From Oopsacas minuta (taxonomy: Eukaryota > Porifera > Hexactinellida > Lyssacinosida > Leucopsacidae), in NCBI GenBank assembly GCA_024704765.1, contig JAKMXF010000343.1, positions 496,001-560,000 of the forward strand: a stretch of DNA of 64,000 nt, read 5' to 3'. Positions 1-11,781 of this stretch are shown here, piece after piece (position 1 is the stretch's first letter; every line of letters starts with the position of its first letter). Under the pieces are notes generated by a model, which worked only from the letters and a program-made list of their open reading frames with translations, was not told the DNA's origin and ran no database searches. The translations under genes and the position numbers were made by a program.

Positions 1-833
1 ACCATAGCATAATTTAATGTAGCACTTTCAGATTAATTTAATAATGTTTAGTAATATTAAAAAGTTCAAGAAACAACAAATTAATCTCCTAATGTACCTA
101 TGTATTGAATGATTATGAGAGAAATATTTGGTCATTGTGAAGAACGACACAAAACTCTATTATACATACCTACCAACCCTTTGTAACTGTATCCCTTGGA
201 TATCTTCCTCGGAATCCCCGTATTTCTATTTTTCTATACTAATTACAGTAGAGTTTCATTAATACGAACACGGTTAACAGCCACACCGCTTCCTACGGCT
301 ATGCCACTTCATACATACAGGAACCATTATCAATTTGAATAATTACAACGACATCAGTTAGCCTCAACTCTAACCAGAAAACTTTCCCCAAATTGTCGAA
401 TTTAATCAACTGTTGACGTATAATAAATAGTAAGAGTCGTGTTAACTATGTTAAAGTCAAATATACTGAATACATCTTGGTAATGTATCATTAGTAGCAA
501 CGTGTACCTCCTCCATTAACCATTACTAAGGTACATTTTAGGGGTAAACATTTGTTGTAGAAATTTCCCATTTTTCTCCAATAATTAATTGAAATGAATG
601 TATTTTAAGGAAAATTAAATCCTTTTACACCTCACAATGAAAGTACATAAAATTAGATAAGTGTAAATATAGCCTATTGTATTTCAAGCAAGACATAATT
701 CTACCTAGTTTTTGAACTAAAAGTTTTTGGAAATAATTGGAAATTTTGGAATAAAAGTGATTATCTTATAAAAGCAAAATTCTGTTCGAATAATAATCAA
801 AACAACAAAGTTTCCTACAATGAATACTAACAC
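1..833. other. No gene recognised
   Basis: AT-rich sequence without a convincing reading frame. At 246 a TA dinucleotide is followed by a CAGT...TTAATACGAAC stretch that resembles the terminal repeats of the small TA-flanked elements found later in the window, so a decayed copy of that family may lie here. Confidence 0.5.
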
Positions 834-1854
834 ATGCTTATATATTGGGATAGCCTACATAAAGAAGATTATACTACAAGTATTTACAGAAAATCACGCA
901 TTAATACAGTTGATTCCAAGAACAACTCTACAACAGACACAGTTATTACAGATGTATTGAGAAAGTATGGTGAACAGTTCTTATCCTACTGCAGAACAGG
1001 AAATATATTCTATCTGAACGCTATTCCCTCTCACATCTCACTCTCATTCTCTACGTCAGAGATAATAAGAACAACTCAGCACTAACTCTATCTGTCATAC
1101 ATCAGGACACAATCACATTACAATATATCATACGCACTTTGTCTGATGCTTCCAACTCAATCTCTTACAATTATCTACAACACTATAATATGAATGGACA
1201 CACAGCTCTACACTTGAGTCTCCTGTTCAAGACAAACAGATGGTGAAGACACTGATAGAGACAGGCTGCGACCCTCTGTTAACAGATGGAGAGGGACATA
1301 ATGCACTACACTATGTAGCTGCTCACAACTTAACTGAGTTTAGTAGTGTCATTTACTCTTCACTCTTGTTCAGACACAAACACATCTACAAGAATGAAAA
1401 CAGCAGCAATAGAACACAAGAAATAGAGCTATCACTTCTTTCACATAAAGACTATGAAGGAATGACTCCAATACATATAGCTACACAACACGGAGTAGTG
1501 TTGATGATAGAATTGTTGTATCCCAATCAATCAATAAGTGAATCAGAGCTAGTAGAGAGTTTAACTGTGTTAACAGGTAAGAGTAAATCTAGTGTACTCC
1601 ATCTGGCCGTGACTACTGGTAATGCTATGCTAGTGGAACATATCTCACAACTGTCTCAATCATTTGGTGATCAGGGATTAATCAATCTACAGGATGGATA
1701 TGGCAACACTGCACTGCATCTAGCTGTTGCTAGTGGTGTATTGGAATGTGTAGAGATTCTCCTTAGTTACGGGAGTTATGTAGATGTATCAAACGATGAA
1801 AGTGACCTCCCTATTGACTATTCTATCTCGAATGAAATCAGTTCTCTATTGTAA
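834..1854 (+). pseudogene. NF-kB p100/p105-type ankyrin-repeat fragment, frameshifted
   Basis: Three adjoining frames together encode a run of ankyrin repeats in the order seen in the inhibitory C-terminal half of NF-kB p105/p100. The first frame (834 to about 1021) holds a linker and LSYCRTGNIFYLNA. The second (about 1022-1230) holds NKNNSALTLS and NGHTALHLS. The third (from 1229) holds DKQMVKTLIETGCDPL, EGHNALHYVAA, YEGMTPIHIATQHG, SSVLHLAVTTGN and YGNTALHLAVASG. Each frame change equals one missing base, near 1021 and 1231. No Rel DNA-binding domain is visible upstream, so this is either a detached fragment, the 3' part of a longer gene, or an intact gene with sequencing errors. The ankyrin region has no visible introns, which may point to a processed copy. 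The last repeat is followed by a short acidic tail and a stop at 1852-1854. The NF-kB assignment rests on repeat order and spacing; a Bcl-3/IkB-type relative is the main alternative. Confidence 0.65.
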
Positions 1855-2714
1855 TACTAAATTCTTTTATTTATTGATCTCACTAAAATTATTTATTTTC
1901 TCAATTAGAAAATGTATTGACATTTTCCAATACATGATATTTATATAAAATACAAGTACTTGTAGTGAATATTTGTACATATACTTACCTTCGTCCAATA
2001 TCAATTAATATAAACAAACTAGATATTACATTTTTAGCAGTAGAATGGGGAGATGTGCTAATGGTATGTGCGACGTCCGTTCTTCCTTTGCGCTGCCGTG
2101 CTAAATTTAACATGAAGATTTGTACAGCTATAATTTTTGTTCGGAGATTTGCACCTTGGGTTAGTTGTGTATGATTTGTATTTTTCACACCATTAATCAT
2201 AGTCTAGCTCCCATTCTTTCACCTCAGCGGACTTACGTGTAGCTTTTGTATTCTTGATTTATTTGTTGCCATTTGTTTAGAAATAATATTTAACTATTAC
2301 ATGCACCGTTTTATGCATGTTCAACTTGAGAATACAATGTGACGTCAATGGTGCTAAATTGCAATTACTGTGTGTAATAAGGTAATTATTCGTCAGTTAG
2401 TAGTAACTATAGATGCCAATTGAAGCCAATGGGTGCTAAGGTGATTACAGTGAAGTTAGGTAATTGTTCCTCGGTAAGTATAAGAAACTAGAGCATACTC
2501 TATACGAATATAACTTGGATTAGATCTATAATTATAAATCATACAACTAGTAATATCCCGTTTCAGAATTATAATAGTCTTGGTAATGTAGGGCTATTAT
2601 AGGGTATATGTACCTTCATTTTAAGATATGATTAATTGCTGAATCTTTCATGAAGTTCTATAATTTTGCTCAAAACTATAACAATCAATTAACTCAACAA
2701 CAAAATAGACAGAG
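1855..2714. other. Intergenic, no gene recognised
   Basis: AT-rich spacer between the ankyrin fragment and the TRAF-like gene. Overlapping short frames on both strands near 1965-2200 have no recognisable domain and look like chance. Confidence 0.5.
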
Positions 2715-2721
2715 TATAAAA
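2715..2721 (+). promoter_or_regulatory. TATA-box candidate for the TRAF-like gene
   Basis: TATAAAA lies 36 bp upstream of the start codon at 2751. At normal TATA-to-start-site spacing, transcription would begin only a few bases before the ATG, giving a very short 5' leader. No experimental support. Confidence 0.4.
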
Positions 2722-2750
2722 GTGAGTGAGACATTAAGATTAGTGGAATA

Positions 2751-4271
2751 ATGGAAGATAAACTGCAGTTAGATACTATATCTCTACTGCTGGTTGAGAA
2801 AGATGGACTTCTGGGAGGCTACAGACCTGAATTGCTCAAGGAGAACATTCCTACACACTTTGAAAACTTCGTCATTTGTAGTAAGTGTGGTGGACTGATG
2901 CGAGAAGCGTGCGAGACAAGTAATCCGCAAATATTTATGTGTGGGGTTTGTGCAGGGAGTGAGCACAAGAATTCTCTCATTCCAAATAATAACATCATCA
3001 TAAATATGATTATTTACTGTCCGTTGAAATGTCGTGGCTGCGAGTGGGAAGGATCAATCTCATCAGCTGATACACATTTAGACACATGTGACTATTTTAA
3101 TCTAGAATGTTCTCTGTCATGTGGTGTTGTTCTCAAGAGGATGGACATGGAAATACATATCACTCAAGAATGTAAACAACGTGAAATTGAATGCGAATAT
3201 TGTAAAGAATACATCAAAGATATAGAGACCTGTTTCCACATATTACAATGTAATAGCTATCCAATACAGTGTGAGAATGGGTGTGGAGAAGAAATGCAGA
3301 GACAACACATGCAGTTTCACAAAGACGATTTATGTCCATATACTTTGATATATTGTGACTACCATAAGTATGGATGTTGTGCTAATATTGAGAGGAATAA
3401 TATTGATACTCACAATAATGACAATAGATTCCAACACATGGAACTGTTTATGCAAACGGGAATTAATAATCTCACCGAAAAGCTAGACAGAGTTAATCAA
3501 GAAAACAGAATAATGAAAGAACAAATTGACTCACTAAAGATGGAAAATCTTGTCAAAGAAAGAACGTTAGTTGCTCTAGCAGATGGGTATGCTTCTCTCA
3601 GACAAGATTTAGACAAAGTGAATAATAATAAAGAAGAAATTAGCAAAAATGTACGAGTTTACCAGGATCAATTTCTGAAACATAGTGTTCGTCCGATGGT
3701 GGAGAGAGTTGATGAACTTGAAAAGTCAAACACTGAGATAAAGACAGAGCTAGCTGATAAAGCTGAAATAAAATCAGTGGAACTTTTAACACAGAGATGT
3801 AGAGACCTGGATTACTTATCATCATTCCAATTCACCAGAAAGTTCATAGTTGAAGGAATATCTGAAGGGGGTCTGAAGATAATATCAGAGAATTGGGAAG
3901 AGACTAAGTACTCTCCAGTCAAAGTATTAAAATTGCAACGAGAAATAATCAGAGATGCTAATGGGGTTGTACTAGTCAGATTCACTGGACTATTCAACAT
4001 AAGGCAACACCGCAATTCTAGAATACGAATTTGTATTGCGCTAAAGACCCAGCCTCATGAATTAATACAGAGTATACATAAATTCACAGTTATACCCAAT
4101 TGGGAGGAAACGAGAAATACTCAAGAGGCGAGTAAGGTTATTAAAAAATTTCAAACCACGCAATATTACGAACTAGCTCATATACCATTAGAAGAGATGA
4201 AAAGTCATTATATTTGTATTAACGATTCTGTTTCAATACAAGTCTACTTCGACTGTGAAGCCTCAATATGA
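2751..4271 (+). CDS. TRAF-like zinc-finger / coiled-coil protein
   Basis: Single-exon frame of 506 residues. Residues 43-67 hold a degenerate RING-like cysteine pattern (CSKC...CGVC). A series of TRAF-type zinc fingers follows: about 90-113, 120-141, 148-167, 174-195 and 202-221, each with a Cys-rich start and a closing His or Cys. Residues about 236-345 are a heptad-rich coiled coil suited to trimerisation. The remaining 150 residues end in a YICINDSVSIQVYFD stretch that recalls the last strands of a MATH/TRAF-C domain, although the rest of that domain is divergent. TRAF family proteins link cell-surface receptors to kinase and ubiquitin signalling in the cytoplasm. The RING looks incomplete, so ubiquitin-ligase activity is doubtful. 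The ATG at 2751 is the first in frame and sits just after a TATA box. No introns or lesions are visible. Confidence 0.85.
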   Translation: MEDKLQLDTISLLLVEKDGLLGGYRPELLKENIPTHFENFVICSKCGGLMREACETSNPQIFMCGVCAGSEHKNSLIPNNNIIINMIIYCPLKCRGCEWEGSISSADTHLDTCDYFNLECSLSCGVVLKRMDMEIHITQECKQREIECEYCKEYIKDIETCFHILQCNSYPIQCENGCGEEMQRQHMQFHKDDLCPYTLIYCDYHKYGCCANIERNNIDTHNNDNRFQHMELFMQTGINNLTEKLDRVNQENRIMKEQIDSLKMENLVKERTLVALADGYASLRQDLDKVNNNKEEISKNVRVYQDQFLKHSVRPMVERVDELEKSNTEIKTELADKAEIKSVELLTQRCRDLDYLSSFQFTRKFIVEGISEGGLKIISENWEETKYSPVKVLKLQREIIRDANGVVLVRFTGLFNIRQHRNSRIRICIALKTQPHELIQSIHKFTVIPNWEETRNTQEASKVIKKFQTTQYYELAHIPLEEMKSHYICINDSVSIQVYFDCEASI

Positions 4272-4991
4272 GGGACTACGTGCATCTCCAAGCAGGTATT
4301 TTCAAGCTTGGAGCATTAATTGATTGCAACTAATATAACAGCTAACAAACTATGAAGATTATCAATATTAGTGATAAATTATTAAACAACAAAATATATA
4401 ATTCGTGATTTGAAAATTCTCACTTTGCCCACAATAGTTATTGCCGTAAGAGGTCGTCTAGTTTGTCAGATTTCCACCGGATAAACTTTCGAGAGATTAT
4501 TACGGTAAGTATGCTTCAACCAACAGAACAATTCAATAGGATAAGTAAGATAGGTCAACATGGCATACGAAGATAATTGCACACAGCAATTATGTAACTA
4601 ACATTCAATGGGCTTAGACACGTATAGTTATAACTTGTAACAGAAATAATTGTGTCAAGTATTAAGGCAGTTAAGAGTATAGGCCAGACAAACAGACATA
4701 CCATAGTTTGTGAACAAGTTCATTAGCAGTAAACAGCCCGTCACATTCAGCTTATAACAGGCACAATTGAATTTGTCAGATTTGAGATGCCATACTATCT
4801 ATGCTAATCCTGAAAATCTGCCCGATTTCTCCAACTGGCTACTCAATGCAATAATAGCCAATATAAAGTATTAGTTGGTTTGTTGAACACTCCTTCATCC
4901 ATGAGATTTACGTTTGTAATGTATATTACATCTGGTAGGATTTGGTTACTACGTGACCGAGCGATAATGAACTAGAATATTTACTGTAATC
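4272..4991. other. Intergenic, no gene recognised
   Basis: About 720 bp of AT-rich sequence between the TRAF-like gene and the left end of the first Tc1-type element; nothing coding is visible. Confidence 0.5.
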
Positions 4992-4993
4992 TA

Positions 4994-6336
4994 CAGGGTG
5001 TCTCAAAAGTTTTTTCACCTTATTCATCAAGCCAGTAAATTGTATTTATTGTAAAGAATCATTAGACTATTTGCCAATGTATTCACCGTTAAGTTCAATA
5101 CAAGAATTAATGCGGTTTGGCATTCCATCGATTAAATTCTGGAGAATCGATGGGCTAATACCACTCCAGATATTTTCCAAGATTTTCGCCAGTTGTTTTA
5201 GATTAGTAGCGGGCTTCCTCTTGTCCAGCTCTGCCTGCATAATGGCCCACAGATTTTCTATAGGATTCAAATCTGGCGAGTTACTAGGCCATATATCTTT
5301 CGCCCAGAATCCTGGTAAATGATCAGAAAGCCACTTCTGTATCTTTATAGCAGTATGAGCAGGGGCTCCATCCAGCATAAAAAAAGTGTCGGATATCTTT
5401 CGATACAATTTCCTCTGAGTCAGGGGCCCTCTCATCTTCTTACGTTTATAGGTAGGGAGACAGCACTTAGCCAGTATTTCATTGATATAATAGTCCGCAT
5501 TCACAGAATGTCTTGGGGAGATTAGATGGAGTTCTGATAGTCCACGATGACTCATCATTCCCCAGACCATTAATCTTGGAGGATTTTTGACCGTTTCGAC
5601 TGGAGTGATATTACGCGAACTGACGTCCCAAACCCGATCATTCTGTGAATTTGTAGGGTGAAAAAGCTCAAAGGGACTTTCATCACTGAAGAAAACTCGC
5701 TCCCAATCAAGTGAAGTCCAAGATTTATGCTCAAGACAGAACTTGACCCTTTTAGACTTCTGTACTTCCGTCAATTTAGGGTTTGATGGCCGTTTATACG
5801 CTTTAGCCCAATAGAATTGTGTAAATAACGGTGAACAGTATCTTTACTAATAGCAACATATTTACTTGAAATATATTTCGCCAATTTCCGAGTTGAATGC
5901 CATCGTTTTCCTATGGATTTTCGAATTATTATTTTTGGGACTCGGGAAAGTTTCGGCGGACGTCCAGAACGAGGCTTGTCATTGAGCATTTCTCCAGCTT
6001 TTTGCTTTTTGTTCCAATTCTTTACGGTTCGAATTGTGACTCCAAGTGTGTCAGCAACTGTTCTTTGACTGGAACCAGCTAGTAGCATACCTATCGATCT
6101 CTCGCGGATGGATAATCTCGTCATTTTGACATCCATAATTTTGAAATTTGATAATTATACAAAGTATCGCAAAATGAATCACAAAATTAAATATTTGATA
6201 CTACTCATGGTTGAGAACATTAATAAACTATAAATTGACAATGCTAAAATAAATGGGTAGGTAGTAAATGAGGTAGACTGATTTCTGTTCAAATATATTG
6301 AAATACTAATGGTGAAAAAACTTTTGAGACACCCTG
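4994..6336 (-). mobile_element. Tc1/mariner-type transposon, DD37E, 1,343 bp
   Basis: The ends are perfect 26-bp inverted repeats (4994-5019 and 6311-6336; outer bases CAGGGTGTCTCAAAAG) flanked by the TA target duplication typical of Tc1/mariner (4992-4993 and 6337-6338). The transposase gene lies inside on the minus strand and is frameshifted, so this copy is probably non-autonomous unless the shift is a sequencing error. The perfect terminal repeats argue for a fairly recent insertion. Confidence 0.93.
5067..6136 (-). pseudogene. Tc1-type transposase, one frameshift
   Basis: The start codon is at 6136. The first frame (6136 to about 5806) carries the paired-type DNA-binding region with two helix-turn-helix segments. 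The second (to 5067) carries the catalytic domain: SDESPFEL (first Asp), LDGAPAHT (second Asp) and SPDLNPIENLW (Glu). There are 37 residues between the second Asp and the Glu, so this is a DD37E enzyme. One missing base in the stretch around 5800-5812 moves translation into a frame that stops at 5771-5773. The related intact transposase at 27370 has a matching, unbroken sequence across this point. The protein would cut and rejoin DNA at the element's ends in the nucleus. Confidence 0.9.
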
Positions 6337-6338
6337 TA

Positions 6339-7241
6339 CATTCTATGGAAATTCAATCCATTAGTACTATTACGCACTTTAGAATAGTAACCTATTCATC
6401 CACCCTATGAAGCTATGATACTAGAAATTAGGCCACTGATGATTCGTCCAGATTTACTATTCACGTCATGTATATTTATCAATAACAAGTCTGATAAAAT
6501 AGAAATCAGACTGTAAGAGTATTTACGTAATTTAGCTATTTATCCGAGTCATAATGCTGATAATAAATATTGGAAGTACACTATGCAGTGATCAAATAAT
6601 CATATATGTAATTACGTAAACAACACATGCTCTTAACCTTTGCTGTTATATTTACGATTGTTATACTTGTTTTGTATATGAACAGTAGGATGTTATGTTA
6701 AAGCTTTTTGGAATATTGTACGTATTCTGAAAAGACGATGTTTACAGAGATGATGTATGCACGTATGTTTGAGGGGGCTGTTTAAACGTTAGGTAACGCT
6801 ACGAGGGGAGAGGGGTGGTATAGGAAGTGTGACAGGTGGACAGGCTGTGACAGCCCATTCTTTTTGTATTACAAAACAGTGAAGAAGCGTGACACAGGTA
6901 GGGAGGGGGTCAAATTTTTGCGAATTTTGAGTCATGTAACGTTTGAACGACGCCTTATATGAATATATAAAAAACATTTTGGTGCAAATTTTTCAATTGT
7001 TGTAAATGTGATCAATCAATTCTAGTGGACTCTCTCTTGTTGATCAGTGAAACTTTAGTATTAGCTATGCTGTATTTCTGCATATGTACTTTGACTGGCA
7101 AATCATGATAGGGCATTTTATATGAATAAATATATATCTCATAGATACGTACAATAGTGTTTGGTGTACTTGGTAGATGCATGCAATATATTAAATTAAG
7201 GTCATGTGATCAAGTCTCCTTTTTGGAAAAGTGCAGCAAGT
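6339..7241. other. Intergenic, no gene recognised
   Basis: About 900 bp of AT-rich spacer between the Tc1-type element and the NHL gene. No recognisable domain in any frame. Confidence 0.5.
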
Positions 7242-8126
7242 TCAAAACATTTGAATACAATTCTCTGAATTGCGAGAAGCAACGATAAATCTGTTTTGAG
7301 AATCTAAAGCTACTCCCACTGGGTCTAGAAGATCTCCTCTTTTATCTCCCTTGCTGCCATACTTATGTAATAAATCTCCTCTGCTGGAGAATATCAATAT
7401 ACAATTAGCAGAATGATCGGTCATAATAATATTACACTCTCTATCTAGACAGAAATAAAATGAGTGTGTAACTTGATTGCCTTTTCCACGAGTAATTATC
7501 TCTTTTAAAAATTGATGATCATAATCATAGAAACGAACACACAGATCGTTTTCTACTAATATGACGATGTATAGCAGTGTAAGCTTCACATCTCTTGGAC
7601 CTTTCATTCCATAAAAAAATGAATTGAATGAAAGATTAAAATTGAGACACTGAATCCGATTGTTTGCCCAGTCACAAATGTAAATTCTTTTATCTAAAGA
7701 AACTGCAATTCCTCTTGGCCAATGAAACTCCAATTCTTTGTTACCTTTCCTTCCAACTGACTTTATGAACACTCCAACAATGGAGTAAATATTTACTGCG
7801 TGGGAATCTCGTTGTGTTACAAGTACGTTGTTAAGATCAATACATATACCATCTGGACCATTTAATTCATCGCTAAATGCAAACAAGAATCGTAACGATT
7901 CGGTAAATATTTGAACACGATCGTTACCGACATCACAAATATATATATTATTAGTTTCCGGGTCAATAGCGATGGAGCGAGGAGAATTAAACTTTCCTGG
8001 AGTTGAAGATCTCAGTCTATTGTGCTCGCCAACTACTAATGAAGGATATTTCTTCTTCTTATAGTTAGATACTTCCTCATTCAATCTCCCAAGTCTGTTC
8101 ACTTCTAATACATTTATACAATCCAT
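7242..8126 (-). CDS. NHL-repeat protein
   Basis: Single-exon frame of 294 residues starting at ATG 8126. After a basic N-terminal stretch (about residues 1-45) come beta-propeller repeats of the NHL type. The clearest are SPRSIAIDPETNNIYICDVG.NDRVQIF (about 48-76), the GPDGICID repeat, WPRGIAVSLDKRIYICDWANNRIQ, and a C-terminal DPVGVALDSQ repeat. The pattern of small residue, Gly-(Ile/Val)-Ala-Ile/Val-Asp, then Ile-Tyr-Ile-Cys-Asp and Asn-(Asn/Asp)-Arg-(Val/Ile) is the NHL signature. Such propellers bind proteins or RNA and often sit at the C-terminus of TRIM proteins, but no RING, B-box or long coiled coil is present here. It is a paralogue of the gene at 34210-35259. Confidence 0.85.
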   Translation of the reverse strand: MDCINVLEVNRLGRLNEEVSNYKKKKYPSLVVGEHNRLRSSTPGKFNSPRSIAIDPETNNIYICDVGNDRVQIFTESLRFLFAFSDELNGPDGICIDLNNVLVTQRDSHAVNIYSIVGVFIKSVGRKGNKELEFHWPRGIAVSLDKRIYICDWANNRIQCLNFNLSFNSFFYGMKGPRDVKLTLLYIVILVENDLCVRFYDYDHQFLKEIITRGKGNQVTHSFYFCLDRECNIIMTDHSANCILIFSSRGDLLHKYGSKGDKRGDLLDPVGVALDSQNRFIVASRNSENCIQMF

Positions 8127-8532
8127 TCTTTTCTAATAAGCGATTGCCTCGTATTGCTATATATAATCACAGGCTCTCAAGGAACTGTGGACACAAGAAT
8201 ATCTCTATTGAATCAGTCTATACCTTTGAAGTCATTGCCTCTAATTGGAGAAAACTAAACATATTTTCTGAATTTGATAAATACAGTGAGTTATTGTGTC
8301 ATTGGATACAGAGAGGTTGAGCCGTGAACTACAGAATTCAAGGTTGAGCTCTTGATTAAGTTTACAAATGAATATAAATTTGATATATTGATTAAAGAGA
8401 TGATATATCGAGATCAGCTCTGCTAGAGCACAGGTTCGCCCATATTAGTTAGTGATCGTGGCCCGTATAATGAGATCACAGAAATTTTCATGAATCAAGT
8501 TAAATTATTCAAATTCAGGTAATCTACAGTCG

Positions 8533-8612
8533 AAAAAGTAAAGGCAGGGGTGGGATTCGAACCCAGATCAGCTTGTTATTAGACAAAGATCTTAAACAAA
8601 TGCACCAATGAA
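8533..8612 (-). repeat. tRNA-like sequence, probable head of a tRNA-derived SINE
   Basis: On the minus strand an A-box-like segment (about 8594-8607) is followed at tRNA-like spacing by a perfect B box (8553-8563, GGTTCGAATCC), a CCCCTGC end, and a TTTTT Pol III terminator (8533-8537). A matching 5' acceptor arm is not evident, so a functional tRNA is unlikely; a tRNA-derived SINE or tRNA pseudogene fits better. Confidence 0.5.
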
Positions 8613-8984
8613 ATCAATGTCAACAACAACTAAATGCGATATAAAAGCTCAGGTTCACAGTAAAATAGCAAGAAACACACATAAATACAATTAGGCATAA
8701 TCAACCAATCAATTTCCCAGTGATAGGCCAACCAATGCTGCCTACTTGGACAGAGGATTCGTACATGACAAACAATCGATAATAATAACATTAGCAATAC
8801 ATACATTCAGAGGAGTAGCCGGGGTTAACCACTTGTACACATCACCAGGGAATAATATTCTCTACTCACTGAAACAATTTTCACTGAGAAATCAACCTGG
8901 AAATACACAACAAATGATAGAGCTTATGTGAGTTATCTGAAAAATAGGTGAAATAACAAAGATTCAGAATAATACAATAGTTTA

Positions 8985-9671
8985 CTAAATAACTCGCTGC
9001 AAGATAAAATAGTAGCCATCCTTATCGGTTTTTCCCACCAAAGTGTTGATTTCCAAACTGAGTTGTTTCAATTTCCCTTCCTTTTGTAGAGATTCGCATT
9101 TAGTTTTATATCCTAATGCTTCGTTATCATAAAATTCAGTACGTATAGTAAAGCTCAATATTCCTCCTGGCTTCATTCACCCAATACTTTATCAATTGCT
9201 TGTGATTCAACTTAACCTGGGTAGAAAACTCCTATGCAAATAACTGCATTAAATTGTCCTTCAAATTCATCCAGAGAATCTTCATTGAGGTCTTTTTGAA
9301 CAACAGCTTTGTATATTCCTTTCTTCTTCGCTTGCTCAAGCATTGACACACTGAGGTCAATTGCAGTCATATTGATATATCCAGCACTCTTCAGTAGTTC
9401 TCCACACATACCAGTACCTGCACCTAAATCGAGAATGTTACATTCCTTGCTATACATCTGTTCCATATGTTTACAAATATTCCGGTACCAATTGAGGGGC
9501 CTTTGTATTCTAACTTTGTAGCCCACTACTCGTACTCTTTAACTTCATCGCGATAAGCATCATGAACTTACCCCTGCGTTCCTTTGGGTGTAATATCCAA
9601 GAAGTAAGTTGAGAAGAACGTTCACTTTCTGATAACAAACCATCAAGTTTTGGAAAACTTGCATTTGCCAT
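8985..9671 (-). pseudogene. METTL27-like methyltransferase pseudogene, copy 1
   Basis: Degenerate copy of the intact gene at 20523. It starts at ATG 9671 with MANASFPKLDGLLSESERSS and loses frame soon after. It recovers the SAM-binding segment (ILDLGAGTGMCGELL) around 9430-9400. Two in-frame stops follow after the CIGVFYPG segment, and the sequence resumes with MKPGGILSFTIRTEFYD up to the stop at 8985-8987. At least two frameshifts and two stops are present, so it cannot make the enzyme. In its middle and 3' part it is closer to the copy at 11782 than to the intact gene, which suggests the two broken copies share a more recent duplication. Confidence 0.85.
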
Positions 9672-9729
9672 GGGACACAATCTATAAATAATATGTACAT
9701 ACAAATTTTCAGGAAAGGGCAAAATATGG

Positions 9730-11781
9730 TTGTTATCAGATTTGCCTTTAAACTGGCGGGAGTATTAGATTTGTGTACAGATATATTTGTACACAAACGT
9801 CTCCGTACGGCTTCTGGCTATATTTTATCAGTTTTTTATTCTTAGAGAATCCAGATTAGGAATTTTTTGTATTATGGTGAAGTTTAAGCTCACTCAGGTT
9901 ACTCAAGGTCCAGCTGGGCACGTGGCCGCCCACAATAACCCTGAGCTGCCCCTATTGTCTGACTCATACATTTGAATAGGTTCTAGCGCAACATGAGCCT
10001 AGTCAGCCTACCTATACAGTAATTACTATATATATATATTCCATAGCTACCCCTTAACATAAGATGGCTTTCTTACAAATTATCATCCAAGTGTGATACG
10101 CAATGAGTAGGCAAAAGTAGATAAAAACGAAGACGATAAGTGCGAAAAATATTCATGCGTTGCTTTTTAAACGAGTTGACCCAAAAAAGGACGAGTTATA
10201 TATATATTAGGCAGATTCGACTGTTCCTGTTCAAAAATATACAGTAACACCTACAACTCGCTACGAGAAGAACACCCAAAATTGAAAAATGATGGACAAA
10301 ATGCCTAAGATTTACCAATAAAATCCGAATATTCTAGAAATATGAAAGATAAGTATTGTAAATTTGTTGTGTTTAGAAGCGTCCTCTGTCTAGTAATGCC
10401 AAAATGGAAAATCTAAGATTACAATCTGTGCTGATGGTTTTGCCTTTTAGTCAAATTGTATTTAATGGCATCTTAATGATGCTGCTATGAAAGGTTCAAT
10501 TAAATCCAACACTCATAGTATCTACAATTAATACTGCCATTATATACAAACTAAACTAATAGACAATGCTGTTGGCATAGATTGTCATTGTATCGGTTTA
10601 CTAAATTTCATTAAAACAAGCGAATACTGGAAGAGATTTGAATCGAAAACAACTCTGTATAGCTTAAACTGGTAATCAACAGTCAAAAATTATATTTGTG
10701 GGTTCTTGGTTCTATTATTATGAGTATTTCTTGATTTCTTTCCCAAAATTGACAGTTTCTGCTATACAGAGATCTCTCCGTTTGTATATGTGACAAAAAT
10801 AATCGATTATTCTCAAATATCCTCAATTTATTGATATTCACTTCTTGAAGAGTACTAAGGTGTAGAATCATTTTTGACAGGTGGTAAATTGTGTCCTATG
10901 GTCTCAGATCAACTAACGAAGGTCTGAATACAAATGCTCAGGCTATAGAACTTCATCTGAATTTTGAGTTATGTTTTTGCTCATAGTATTCAGTCTATAA
11001 TAACTAATACAATATATGTGGGGAAAAATAAAAAGTGACACAGTGTGATAATTATAAGTGAGATAAATAATCGTGAACCTCAGTGCACACCCGACGGTAA
11101 TTGTTCACGTAACCTGAATGTTTAAGCGTTTAATCTCTACGTAATAGTATTGTCCGTACATTATCTATACTGAAGAATTTGTTGAAAGGAAACCATTCTT
11201 GTATTGGAGATAAGAAAATTTAGAGGAGCGACTCCTGGAAGTGATACAAAATACAACTAACAAGGTATATTATAAAGAAGGTAACTTTTTCACAAATAAG
11301 AAACCATACAAGATGCACTTATGATTTCGAATCAAAACTGAAATGTTTAATCCATGGAAATTTTGATGAAAAATATCTTTTAGGTGTCCAAATTTTGAAA
11401 ATCCAATAATTATCAAAATTTCACTCTTTTTTATACAAAATTCATGAGGAAATATTTCGCGATAGCTGACAGCCCAATCATGGTATGTAGTATATTATAC
11501 ATGTATTTTGGTTTTATAGGAGTTCTGATCGTGACCGTTTTTGATGTAACTTTTTGACCTGTCCTCCTATGTAGTAAAGTTGGCACACACGTATATTACG
11601 GTAACCCCAACACTAACACACATTCAGAGAAATAATATAATATAGGTTAACATAAGCAATAGGTTGAAAGTTAAATATAGGTCAAGATAAAAAATTAGAA
11701 TAATTATAAATACTCCTAAAAATAGCTATAATACATAAATTCTAAACTTCGAAATACTAAATTCGTGAGAACTTTACTCTA
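9730..11781. other. Long stretch without a recognisable gene
   Basis: About 2 kb of AT-rich sequence with short tracts of simple (TA)n repeat near 10030 and 10200. No frame with a recognisable domain and no clear transposon ends were found. Confidence 0.45.

Noticed and set aside
8545-8612. Functional tRNA gene
   Set aside because: Internal Pol III boxes are present but the 5' acceptor arm does not pair with the 3' end.
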